A stretch of DNA of 64,000 nt, taken from contig JAQAHH010000006.1 of the NCBI GenBank assembly GCA_030783905.1, forward strand, positions 248,001-312,000, given 5' to 3'. This document shows, in pieces, positions 9,036 through 18,045 of the stretch. The notes under the pieces were generated by a model. It was not told where the DNA came from. It saw only the letters and a list, made by a program, of their open reading frames with translations, and ran no database searches. A program made the position numbers and the translations under genes. Source of the stretch: Bisgaard Taxon 45 (lineage in GTDB: Bacteria > Pseudomonadota > Gammaproteobacteria > Enterobacterales > Pasteurellaceae). Within the stretch, counting starts at the first letter, position 1, and the number at the start of each line of letters is the position of its first letter.

Positions 9036-10439
9036 ATGTCAATTAAAACCAGTCAGCTTCAATTTAAACCGCGCATTAATGAAGAAATTCAAAATGACAT
9101 TATGCGTAAAGCCGTGGTGATGGCACAAGAACGTATCGGTGCAAACCGTCAAAAAATGGTAGAAGAATTAGGCCATTGGGAAGAATGGCGTGAACATGCA
9201 AAAGATATTCGTCAGCATGTGATTGAGAATCTCGATGCGTATCTATATCAGCTTTCTGAAAAAGTGACTGAAAATGGCGGGCATGTGTATTTTGCAACTA
9301 CCGCAGAAGAGGCGACTAACTACATTAAACAAGTCGCAAAACAAAAAAACGCCAAGAAAATTGTCAAATCCAAATCGATGGTCACCGAAGAAATCGGCAT
9401 GAACCACGTGTTAGAAGCCGAAGGGATCAAAGTCGTTGAAACTGACTTAGGTGAATATATTTTACAAGTGGCAGAAGATAAGCCGTCACATATTGTGGTA
9501 CCTGCCATTCATAAAGATCGTCATCAAATCCGCAAAGTCTTAGCCGAAAAATTAGGTTATACGGGATCAGACACGCCTGAAGAAATGACCTTATTTATTC
9601 GTGAAACTATTCGTCATGATTTCTTAGAAGCCGATATCGGTGTCAGTGGTTGTAACTTTGCCGTGGCAGAAACAGGCAGTGTGTGTTTGGTGACCAATGA
9701 AGGTAACTTGCGTTTAGCCACCTCTCTGCCAAAAACACATATCGCGGTGATGGGGATGGAGCGTTTAGCGCCTACGTTCAAAGAAGTGGATGTATTGATT
9801 ACCTTGCTAGCGCGTAGTGCGGTCGGGGCGCGTTTAACGGGTTATAATACTTGGTTAACGGGGCCTCGCTTAGCCGGTGAAACCGATGGACCGGAAGAAT
9901 TCCATTTAGTGATTGTGGATAACGGTCGCTCCAAAATGCTCGGTTCTGAGTTCCGCGACGTTTTACGTTGTATCCGTTGTGGTGCGTGTTTAAATACCTG
10001 CCCAGCCTATCGTCAAATTGGGGGGCATGGTTATGGCTCGATCTATCCGGGGCCAATTGGCTCAGTGATTTCACCGATCTTAGGGGGCTACGAAGCGTTT
10101 AAAGACTTACCTTCAGCCTGTTCCTTATGCACAGCCTGTAACCAAGTTTGCCCAGTCAAAATTCCATTAGCCAGCTTGTTATTAAAACATCGTCGCAATA
10201 TTGCAGAATCTAGCATGAATCCATTCGCAGAACGTCTTGCGATAAAAGCCTTTACGCTCGCTAACAGCCATCCTGCCTTGTGGAAAATTGGCATAAATGT
10301 GGGCGCAAAAGTCGCGAAGTTAGCGATTCGCGATGGCAAAATGCCGGTTCAAGTGGGGGCGATTGCAGAATGGACAAAAGCCCGTGATTTACCCGATGCT
10401 GAGGGGCAAAGCTTCCGTTCTTGGTTTAAAAACCGTTAA
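9036..10439 (+). CDS. lldF: L-lactate oxidation iron-sulfur protein LldF/LutB
   Basis: A 467-residue iron-sulfur subunit of the LldEFG (LutABC) complex. An N-terminal LUD-type domain (residues about 60-290, with VAETGSVCLVTNEGN) is followed by two 4Fe-4S motifs, CIRCGACLNTCP from residue 312 and CSLCTACNQVCP from 362. It presumably carries electrons from lactate to the respiratory chain. Two ATGs abut at 9033 and 9036; the second has better spacing (7 nt) from AGGGG. It lies 11 nt after lldE, indicating one operon. Confidence 0.95.
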   Translation: MSIKTSQLQFKPRINEEIQNDIMRKAVVMAQERIGANRQKMVEELGHWEEWREHAKDIRQHVIENLDAYLYQLSEKVTENGGHVYFATTAEEATNYIKQVAKQKNAKKIVKSKSMVTEEIGMNHVLEAEGIKVVETDLGEYILQVAEDKPSHIVVPAIHKDRHQIRKVLAEKLGYTGSDTPEEMTLFIRETIRHDFLEADIGVSGCNFAVAETGSVCLVTNEGNLRLATSLPKTHIAVMGMERLAPTFKEVDVLITLLARSAVGARLTGYNTWLTGPRLAGETDGPEEFHLVIVDNGRSKMLGSEFRDVLRCIRCGACLNTCPAYRQIGGHGYGSIYPGPIGSVISPILGGYEAFKDLPSACSLCTACNQVCPVKIPLASLLLKHRRNIAESSMNPFAERLAIKAFTLANSHPALWKIGINVGAKVAKLAIRDGKMPVQVGAIAEWTKARDLPDAEGQSFRSWFKNR

Positions 10440-10456
10440 TTAAGTGAGGAATTTCA

Positions 10457-11167
10457 ATGTTAGATCAACATAATAGACAACAGTTTTTAGATCACCTTGC
10501 CAAGCAATTAGGCCGTGAGACGCGGACACAAGTGGTCAGTGAATATCACCCATTAAATGCGCATCCGACAACCCGTTTAACGGAGTTAAGCCTTGAGCAG
10601 CGTTGCGAGGCATTTATTGAGTTTGCTTCACAAACGATGTTAGTGAATTGCCAAGTGACCACGCCAGAGAAGGCGAGCGCAGATTTATTGACACTATGTG
10701 AAGCATATGGTGGGGGACCTGTGATTGTTAATGATGACCGCCGTTTGGTAGAGTCGGGCATCACGCCTGCCGTTCAAGCACAATACGAAACCCATATTTG
10801 GTCAGAAAATTCAGCAGAAATGAACCGCACTTTTGCCAATACCGCCAATATCGGGATTGTGTTTGCGGAATATGGTTTAACCGAATCGGGCGGGATTGTC
10901 CTCTTTTCTGATGCACAACGTGGACGTTTAGTGAGTTTATTGCCGAAAGTGTCGATTGTTGTATTAAATAAAAGTACGATTTTGCCACGCGTTGCCCAGC
11001 TTTCGCAAATTTTGCATGAAAAAGCACAACAAGGGGAGCGTATGCCATCTTGTATTAACTTGATTGCGGGACCAAGTTCAACCGCCGATATTGAGTTAAT
11101 CAAAGTGGTGGGCGTACATGGCCCAGTAGCGAAGGCCTACTTAATCATTGATGACACACAAATGTAA
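10457..11167 (+). CDS. lldG: L-lactate oxidation protein LldG/LutC
   Basis: A 236-residue LUD (DUF162) domain protein, third subunit of the L-lactate oxidising complex. The region NIGIVFAEYGLTESGGIVLFSD resembles the segment in LldF, showing the shared LUD fold, and the C-terminal INLIAGPSSTADIELIKVVGVHGP is conserved in LutC. GAGG precedes the ATG at good spacing, and the gene follows lldF by 17 nt. The operon ends at a terminator that contains a perfect uptake signal. Confidence 0.93.
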   Translation: MLDQHNRQQFLDHLAKQLGRETRTQVVSEYHPLNAHPTTRLTELSLEQRCEAFIEFASQTMLVNCQVTTPEKASADLLTLCEAYGGGPVIVNDDRRLVESGITPAVQAQYETHIWSENSAEMNRTFANTANIGIVFAEYGLTESGGIVLFSDAQRGRLVSLLPKVSIVVLNKSTILPRVAQLSQILHEKAQQGERMPSCINLIAGPSSTADIELIKVVGVHGPVAKAYLIIDDTQM

Positions 11168-11195
11168 CAAGTTCATCATAACTTCTCCTCAAAAA

Positions 11196-11234
11196 ACAAA
11201 GACCGCCTAAGTGCGGTCTTTGTTATCTTATTTT
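11196..11234 (+). terminator. Terminator of lldEFG containing an uptake signal
   Basis: Arms ACAAAGACCGC / GCGGTCTTTGT (11 bp) around a 6-nt loop are followed by TATCTTATTTT. The perfect uptake signal AAGTGCGGT at 11209-11217 forms part of the loop and 3' arm. The stem is symmetrical and may also serve the convergent pssA gene. Confidence 0.85.
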
Positions 11235-11272
11235 ATTCAGACAAAAGGCATCACCACCTTACTGAGCAGATG

Positions 11273-12649
11273 TTATAAAATCATCTTCACTAATTTATCC
11301 GCTTTCACACGGGCAAATTTTTTCAGTAATTTTTGTACTGGTGCGGGATACTCTTTCATTTCTTCCAGTTCAGAATAATGGCGTAATATTTGTGTATGTT
11401 GGCGAATATGTGCCAACTCTTGTTCAAATTGTGCGCGTAACTCTTGTTTTGGATCGGCGATAAATAGACCATTTTCCGCATCTAAACGCCATGCTCTTGG
11501 ATTTAAATTATTGCCAGTGAGTAACACATAATTTTTATCGACCCAAACCCCTTTCAAGTGGTATGAATTATCCCCATCTTTCCAAGTCCGTATCACTAAC
11601 AAACCTTGGTTGATTTCATATTCAAACTTTTTACTAAAACGGCGCAAATTACTTTCATATAAATAAGGCAAGGCACCTGCCATTTTAAAGGGTTCAGAAG
11701 GCGGGATATAGAAGTCATTGGCGGTTTTATCGCCGACAATAATTTCCACTTTTTTACCTTTATTCAACAAACGGCGGATCTTTTGTTGTAGCGTGCGTGG
11801 AAAATTAAAATAAGGGGTACAAATCACCAATTCCTCTTCCACAATTTGGAAGAGATCCTCGATCACTTGGTTTAATTGATTACTGTATTTACTCAAGCCA
11901 AAGAGAGCCGAAATACAGAGTTGTTCTGGGATGTCTTCTAAGAAGCGAGCCCCTTTTAATGTATAACGGGCATCAAACGCGAGCGTTTTGCGAAATTCTT
12001 TAATCGCGGGGCGTATTTCTTTGGTGGTTGGAGGTGTGCTTTGATCTAATGGATGCACAGCTAACGGATCCAATAAATAAGCATTGATAAAATTCACCAT
12101 GCTGTTGGCTAATTCAGGATGAGTGATTTTATGGTAGCGATCGTAACGGTATTTATTAAACTGGTTTAAGTAAACATTGTTAATGCTTGCGCCACTGTAT
12201 AAGACCGTATCATCAAACACAAAACCTTTAATATGTAACACACCGAAGACTTCTCGGGTGTTGACGGGGACACCCCAAAAGAGAGGGGAATCTTGGTTGA
12301 GTTGATATTTGGCACGTTGTTCACGATACCAATCGGCATTGGTCATACTTTTTTCTGCACCCAATAAATTGCGTTGTGCACGATGCCAGTCAATTAGGAT
12401 CTTGATCTCTAATGAGGGATTATTTTGTTTAGCGCGGTAGATTGCATCTAAAATTTCTTGACCCGCTTCGTCGTGCTGCCAATAAAGTGCGGTCACATAA
12501 ATACGTGATTTTGCTTGTTTAATGAGCTGAAGGATTTGCTGCTTAAATTCGGCAGCACAATACATAAATTCAATGTGTTCAGCTTGTAAAGGTAAACAGA
12601 ATAAACGATTGATATTTTGTTTTGCTCGTTTGGTTTTGTTTATCAGCAT
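11273..12649 (-). CDS. pssA: Phosphatidylserine synthase (CDP-diacylglycerol-serine)
   Basis: Condenses CDP-diacylglycerol and serine to phosphatidylserine, the precursor of phosphatidylethanolamine. It is the Gram-negative phospholipase-D type: HKD motif 1 is HIKGFVFDDTVLYSGAS with His at about residue 139, and motif 2 is HLKGVWVDKNYVLLTGNNLN near residue 357. The 458-residue length is close to E. coli PssA. The frame opens at 12658 with another ATG that abuts its only AGAGA sequence, so the ATG at 12649 is preferred. The partner decarboxylase gene, psd, lies at 51-52 kb. Confidence 0.95.
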   Translation of the reverse strand: MLINKTKRAKQNINRLFCLPLQAEHIEFMYCAAEFKQQILQLIKQAKSRIYVTALYWQHDEAGQEILDAIYRAKQNNPSLEIKILIDWHRAQRNLLGAEKSMTNADWYREQRAKYQLNQDSPLFWGVPVNTREVFGVLHIKGFVFDDTVLYSGASINNVYLNQFNKYRYDRYHKITHPELANSMVNFINAYLLDPLAVHPLDQSTPPTTKEIRPAIKEFRKTLAFDARYTLKGARFLEDIPEQLCISALFGLSKYSNQLNQVIEDLFQIVEEELVICTPYFNFPRTLQQKIRRLLNKGKKVEIIVGDKTANDFYIPPSEPFKMAGALPYLYESNLRRFSKKFEYEINQGLLVIRTWKDGDNSYHLKGVWVDKNYVLLTGNNLNPRAWRLDAENGLFIADPKQELRAQFEQELAHIRQHTQILRHYSELEEMKEYPAPVQKLLKKFARVKADKLVKMIL

Positions 12650-12732
12650 AAAAATCATTCTCTATAGTTTGATTAGCTCTGTAGTTTACAATATTTACTT
12701 CGCGACTTGGTAGAAAAATGCGGTTTTTTCGT

Positions 12733-12738
12733 TATAAT
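12733..12738 (+). promoter_or_regulatory. -10 box upstream of the TrmH-family gene
   Basis: TATAAT in the divergent gap between pssA and the methyltransferase gene, 77 nt before its ATG. I see no good -35 hexamer at standard spacing, so this is a partial promoter call. Confidence 0.5.
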
Positions 12739-12814
12739 GCTCACACTTTCTTGCAAAACTAGGTGATTTTTTGCCCAGTTTTGCTTTCTCAAATCAGCAA
12801 ATAGGCATATCGAC

Positions 12815-13900
12815 ATGAAGAGCAAAACAACCCCGCCTGTCTTTCAACACACGTCCACTAAAAAATTTAATGAACGTACCGTCGGTGAAAAATCTGGCAA
12901 AAAAGCACCGCACTTTACGCAACAATCTGTTACGCGAGGCGAACAGTCATCACGTGATAATAAGGCGGAACATCGTTTTTCGAATAAAAATAAGGCGTTG
13001 CGCCGTCCTCAAACGCTTGAGCCACGTCTTGTCGAAACCACAATGCGTACCGCCAGCGGGGAAGAAGGGAAAGTAAAAGTGGTGGTGAAAAGCACCGGCT
13101 TGAATGAAAAACCACGTGAAAAGAAAACGGGACCACTTTCACCTCGTGCACCAGAAAAAATTAAGAAAAACCGTGCCGAAGAAATGAAAGTGTACGGTGA
13201 AAATGCCTGTCTGGCATTATTTGCACAGCGCCCAGAAAGCATTGTGCGTATTTGGGCGACGGTTGAAATGGCGAAAAAGAGCGGTGCGCTTTTCAGTTAT
13301 TTAGCTGAGCAGAAAAAAGCCTATCATGTCGTGGACAATGCGGAATTGGCGTTAGTGAGTGGCACGTCGCATCATGGTGGCATCTGTATGTTAGTGAAAA
13401 AAGCCCGTCCTTTTACTTTATCGGGTTATTTAGACATTCCACGCAAACAAGACTGTCTTGTGTTAATAGACGGTGTGCAAAATCCACATAATTTAGGTGG
13501 TGTGGTGCGTACTTGTGCGGTCTTTGGTGTGAAAGGTGTGGTACTTGAACAAGGCTTGGTGGACAATTTGAATGCATCAGCGGCAATGCGTGTGGCAGAA
13601 GGTGGGATGGAATATGTGCGCGTGTTAGAAACGCCTGATGTGGCAAGCGCTTTACAACAATTGCGCCAAGCGGGTTATCAACTGATTCATGTCACCTCCA
13701 ATAAACAAGCTCAACCTCTCGCTAGCTTAACCTTTGCGCCAAAAGTGGTGTTTATACTGAATGAACAACATGATGCAAGCCTTGCCCAGCCTGAGGATAA
13801 ACAAGTGGTATTATCTCTTGGTAATCCATTGCAAGCAGAATTAAATATTGCGGTCGCAACGGGCATTTTATTAGCACAATGGGATTATCGTTTAGGTTAA
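12815..13900 (+). CDS. TrmH/SpoU-family RNA methyltransferase-like protein (YfiF type)
   Basis: A 361-residue protein matching E. coli YfiF along the domain regions. Residues 1-120 are very basic, low in complexity and probably disordered. About 125-200 (KVYGENACLALFAQRPESIV) is an RNA-binding L30e-like substrate domain, and about 205-361 a SPOUT fold. Motif 1 (NPHNLGGVVRTCAVFG) is good. The knot region is degenerate: ILNEQHDASLA stands where active enzymes have a Gly-rich GxExxG, and ELNIAVATG where they have SLNVSVA. Activity and target RNA are unknown; 2'-O-ribose methylation is the family default. The frame ends just before a terminator. Confidence 0.85.
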   Translation: MKSKTTPPVFQHTSTKKFNERTVGEKSGKKAPHFTQQSVTRGEQSSRDNKAEHRFSNKNKALRRPQTLEPRLVETTMRTASGEEGKVKVVVKSTGLNEKPREKKTGPLSPRAPEKIKKNRAEEMKVYGENACLALFAQRPESIVRIWATVEMAKKSGALFSYLAEQKKAYHVVDNAELALVSGTSHHGGICMLVKKARPFTLSGYLDIPRKQDCLVLIDGVQNPHNLGGVVRTCAVFGVKGVVLEQGLVDNLNASAAMRVAEGGMEYVRVLETPDVASALQQLRQAGYQLIHVTSNKQAQPLASLTFAPKVVFILNEQHDASLAQPEDKQVVLSLGNPLQAELNIAVATGILLAQWDYRLG

Positions 13901-13905
13901 TTGAG

Positions 13906-13928
13906 TCGGGCATTTGCCCGATTTTTTT
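13906..13928 (+). terminator. Rho-independent terminator
   Basis: TCGGGCA / TGCCCGA, a 7-bp stem with a 2-nt minimal loop, is followed by seven T. It lies 5 nt after the methyltransferase stop. Positions 13929-14056 hold nothing I recognise. Confidence 0.9.
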
Positions 13929-14056
13929 ATTTATATGCTAGGGAAATATAGTGGTGTAATCGTGTGATGAGTGAGAAACAAAAGGTAGGCAAAATAAGTG
14001 TTGAGGTGTTTGAATTCATTTTCAAGACAAAGAATACTTGTTACACTCAAAATTGG

Positions 14057-15091
<1,035 letters not shown>

Positions 15092-15154
15092 TTTTTATTT
15101 GTTAAATAATAAAAATTGTTTGATCTAACGCAGTACAGCCTAGTTAGAAAGGGG

Positions 15155-15160
15155 TATAAT
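15155..15160 (+). promoter_or_regulatory. -10 box of pgk
   Basis: TATAAT preceded by GGGG, 47 nt before the pgk ATG. No convincing -35 hexamer is visible at 17 nt. The same GGGGTATAAT string occurs before yejK at 39039-39048. Confidence 0.55.
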
Positions 15161-15207
15161 GAGTTAAGTTTTCTCATTTTTTAATTTAACCAGTAAGAGG
15201 ATAATAT

Positions 15208-16371
15208 ATGTCAGTAATCAAAATGACAGACTTGGATTTAAACGGCAAACGTGTGTTTATTCGTGCTGATTTAAATGTGCCAGTCAAAGACGGTAAAGTG
15301 ACTTCTGATGCACGTATCCGTGCGACAATTCCTACTTTAAAACTTGCGCTCGAAAAAGGGGCAAAAGTGATGGTAACTTCACACTTAGGTCGTCCGACAG
15401 AAGGTGAATTTGATGAAACAAACTCACTGAAACCAGTAGTTGATTACTTAAATGCGCATTTAGATGTGCCTGTGCGTTTGGTGCGTGATTATTTAGACGG
15501 CGTTGAAGTGAACCAAGGCGAAATCGTCGTATTAGAAAATGTGCGCATTAACAAAGGTGAGAAGAAAAACGATCCAGAATTAGGCAAAAAATATGCCGCA
15601 CTTTGTGATGTATTTGTGATGGATGCCTTTGGTACCGCACACCGTGCACAAGCCTCTACTTATGGTGTGGCAGAATATGCACCAGTGGCTTGCGCAGGTC
15701 CATTATTAGCGGCTGAGTTAGACGCGTTAGGTAAAGCATTAAAAGAACCTGCTCGTCCGATGGTGGCGATTGTAGGTGGTTCTAAAGTATCAACTAAATT
15801 AGAAGTACTCAATTCCTTGTCTAAAATTGCTGACCAAATTATTGTGGGTGGCGGTATCGCGAATACTTTTATCGCCGCAGCAGGTCACAATGTAGGTAAA
15901 TCATTATATGAAGAAGATTTGATTCCTGTGGCGAAGAATTTAGCTGCAAGCACAGACATTCCTGTACCAGTGGATGTTCGCGTAGGGCTAGAATTCTCTG
16001 AAACAGCGGAAGCAACTGAAAAAGCAGTAGATCAAGTACAAGACAACGAGTCAATTTTTGATATTGGTGATAAATCTGCACAGCAATTGGCTGACATCAT
16101 CAAAAATGCCAAAACCATTCTTTGGAATGGTCCAGTGGGCGTATTTGAGTTCCCGAATTTCCGTAAAGGCACGGAAATCATTTCTCAAGCCATCGCTAAT
16201 AGTGAAGGTTTCTCAATTGCAGGTGGTGGTGATACCTTAGCGGCGATTGATCTCTTCGGTATCAAAGATAAAATTTCTTATATCTCAACCGGTGGTGGTG
16301 CATTCTTAGAATTCGTTGAAGGTAAAGTATTACCCGCAGTGGAAATCTTAGAAAAACGCGCAAATGGTTAA
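15208..16371 (+). CDS. pgk: Phosphoglycerate kinase
   Basis: Glycolytic enzyme that transfers phosphate from 1,3-bisphosphoglycerate to ADP. The 387-residue protein equals E. coli Pgk in length. Signature segments are present: [18 protein letters not shown] at the N-terminus, ATSHLGRP-like [12 protein letters not shown], the KVSTKLEVL hinge and the C-terminal [26 protein letters not shown] precedes the ATG. It is followed by fba in the same direction with a hairpin in the 107-nt gap. Confidence 0.98.
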   Translation: MSVIKMTDLDLNGKRVFIRADLNVPVKDGKVTSDARIRATIPTLKLALEKGAKVMVTSHLGRPTEGEFDETNSLKPVVDYLNAHLDVPVRLVRDYLDGVEVNQGEIVVLENVRINKGEKKNDPELGKKYAALCDVFVMDAFGTAHRAQASTYGVAEYAPVACAGPLLAAELDALGKALKEPARPMVAIVGGSKVSTKLEVLNSLSKIADQIIVGGGIANTFIAAAGHNVGKSLYEEDLIPVAKNLAASTDIPVPVDVRVGLEFSETAEATEKAVDQVQDNESIFDIGDKSAQQLADIIKNAKTILWNGPVGVFEFPNFRKGTEIISQAIANSEGFSIAGGGDTLAAIDLFGIKDKISYISTGGGAFLEFVEGKVLPAVEILEKRANG

Positions 16372-16377
16372 TTGGGT

Positions 16378-16400
16378 AGGGGCAGGCGATAGCCGCCCCT
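16378..16400. repeat. GC-rich hairpin between pgk and fba
   Basis: AGGGGC, a bulged A, then GGC pair with GCC and GCCCCT around a GATA loop, starting 6 nt after the pgk stop. The tail CTCTATTTT is only weakly T-rich. It may be a leaky terminator or an mRNA stabiliser or processing site. Confidence 0.7.
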
Positions 16401-16478
16401 CTCTATTTTGAATGATAGGTATGAGACTTATCAAGAAACAAAATTTCACTCTAATCAAATAAATAAAGGAAGCAGAAA

Positions 16479-17558
16479 ATGGCTAAATTATTAGATATTG
16501 TAAAACCTGGTGTCGTTACGGGTGATGATGTTCAGAAAGTGTTCGCATATGCAAAAGAAAACAATTTCGCAATTCCAGCAGTAAACTGTGTGGGTTCTGA
16601 CTCTGTGAACGCGGTATTAGAAACGGCAGCACGTGTCAAAGCACCTGTCATTGTTCAATTCTCAAATGGTGGTGCACAGTTCTACGCAGGTAAAGGTCTA
16701 AAACCAGCCAGTGGTGCGCGTACAGATGTACTTGGTGCAATTGCAGGGGCAAAACATGTTCATGCCTTGGCAGAAGAATATGGTGTACCTGTTATTCTCC
16801 ACACTGACCATGCAGCGAAAAAATTACTTCCTTGGATCGACGGCTTATTAGATGCGGGTGAAAAACATTTTGCTGAAACAGGTAAACCATTATTTTCTTC
16901 TCACATGATCGATCTTTCTGAAGAGCCAATGGAAGAAAATATGGCTATTTGTCGTGAATACCTTGCACGTATGGACAAAATGGGCATGACCTTAGAAATC
17001 GAAATCGGTATTACCGGTGGTGAAGAAGATGGCGTCGATAATTCCGATGTGGAAGAGTCTAAACTTTATACGCAACCAGAAGATGTCCTTTATGTGTATG
17101 ATCAATTAAATCCTGTCAGCCCACGTTTTACTATCGCTGCAGCATTTGGTAACGTACACGGTGTATATAAACCGGGTAATGTAAAATTAAAACCATCTAT
17201 TCTAGGCGCATCACAAGAGTTTGTTTCTAAAGAACGTGGTTTACCAGCAAAATCTATTAACTTTGTTTTCCACGGTGGTTCGGGCTCAAGCCGTGAAGAA
17301 ATTCGTGAAGCGATCAGCTACGGTGCGATCAAAATGAACATTGATACCGATACACAATGGGCATCTTGGGAAGGCATCTTGAACTTCTACAACGCAAACA
17401 AAGATTACCTCCAAGCTCAATTAGGTAACCCAGAAGGTCCTGATGCACCAAACAAAAAATACTATGATCCACGTGTTTGGTTACGCAAAATGGAAGAATC
17501 TATGTCTAAACGTTTAGAACAATCTTTCGAAGATTTGAATTGTGTTGATGTCCTCTAA
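16479..17558 (+). CDS. fba: Class II fructose-bisphosphate aldolase
   Basis: Zinc-dependent aldolase of glycolysis and gluconeogenesis; 359 residues, identical in length to the E. coli class II enzyme. HTDHAAKKLLPWIDG contains the first zinc His and catalytic Asp. EIGITGGEEDGVDN, FGNVHGVYKPGNV and VFHGGSGS supply further metal and phosphate ligands, and NIDTDTQWA is the conserved C-terminal segment. AAGGAAG precedes the ATG. The gene ends at a terminator containing an inverted uptake signal. Confidence 0.98.
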   Translation: MAKLLDIVKPGVVTGDDVQKVFAYAKENNFAIPAVNCVGSDSVNAVLETAARVKAPVIVQFSNGGAQFYAGKGLKPASGARTDVLGAIAGAKHVHALAEEYGVPVILHTDHAAKKLLPWIDGLLDAGEKHFAETGKPLFSSHMIDLSEEPMEENMAICREYLARMDKMGMTLEIEIGITGGEEDGVDNSDVEESKLYTQPEDVLYVYDQLNPVSPRFTIAAAFGNVHGVYKPGNVKLKPSILGASQEFVSKERGLPAKSINFVFHGGSGSSREEIREAISYGAIKMNIDTDTQWASWEGILNFYNANKDYLQAQLGNPEGPDAPNKKYYDPRVWLRKMEESMSKRLEQSFEDLNCVDVL

Positions 17559-17581
17559 TTGACAAAACTCGGTTAAAAGAG

Positions 17582-17608
17582 AACCGCACTTTGAGGTGCG
17601 GTTTTTTT
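17582..17608. terminator. fba terminator with uptake signal
   Basis: AACCGCAC / GTGCGGTT stem followed by seven T on the plus strand. The reverse uptake signal ACCGCACTT is at 17583-17591. On the minus strand the tail CTCTTTT is weaker, so it may also help end dgkA. Confidence 0.88.
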
Positions 17609-17665
17609 ATTCACAGCGTTAAGCATACCACTATTCTCATGATGCCATTCACGTTATCTTTCGGC

Positions 17666-18022
17666 TTAATAGAATAGGATGAGTCCCCATACCACAACCA
17701 CATTGACCATGGCAATAAAAACCGAGGCGGAGCCAAAATCTTTGGCGCGCCCAGAAAGTTCATGATGCTCCAAACTGATACGATCAACGACTGCTTCAAT
17801 CGCACTGTTAATCAGTTCAAAGGCAAGTACTAACAAAAGGGAGCCAAGCATTAAGGCAATTTCAAGCCCATTGTCGCCGAGCCAAAAGGCTAACGGCACC
17901 AAAAAAATGGCAGCGAGCAGTTCATGGCGAAATGCAGTTTCAAATTTAACCGCACTTTTTAGCCCTTTGAGTGAATAACCTGTAGCTTTAATGAGATGAG
18001 TAAGTCCAGTTGTTTTATACAT
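17666..18022 (-). CDS. dgkA: Diacylglycerol kinase
   Basis: A 118-residue inner-membrane kinase with three hydrophobic helices that phosphorylates diacylglycerol to phosphatidate, recycling lipid released during osmoregulated glucan or LPS modification. Catalytic signature ELINSAIEAVVDR carries Glu69 and Glu76, numbered as in E. coli, and KDFGSASVF follows. AAGGATAA precedes the ATG. It lies 23 nt after relA and is the last gene of the recO-rlmD-relA-dgkA run. Confidence 0.96.
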   Translation of the reverse strand: MYKTTGLTHLIKATGYSLKGLKSAVKFETAFRHELLAAIFLVPLAFWLGDNGLEIALMLGSLLLVLAFELINSAIEAVVDRISLEHHELSGRAKDFGSASVFIAMVNVVVVWGLILFY

Positions 18023-18045
18023 TTTTATTATCCTTAATGGCTGAA

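Noticed and set aside
10774-11103. A 109-codon antisense frame within lldG
   Set aside because: Opposite to a conserved gene with no ribosome binding site or recognisable protein family.
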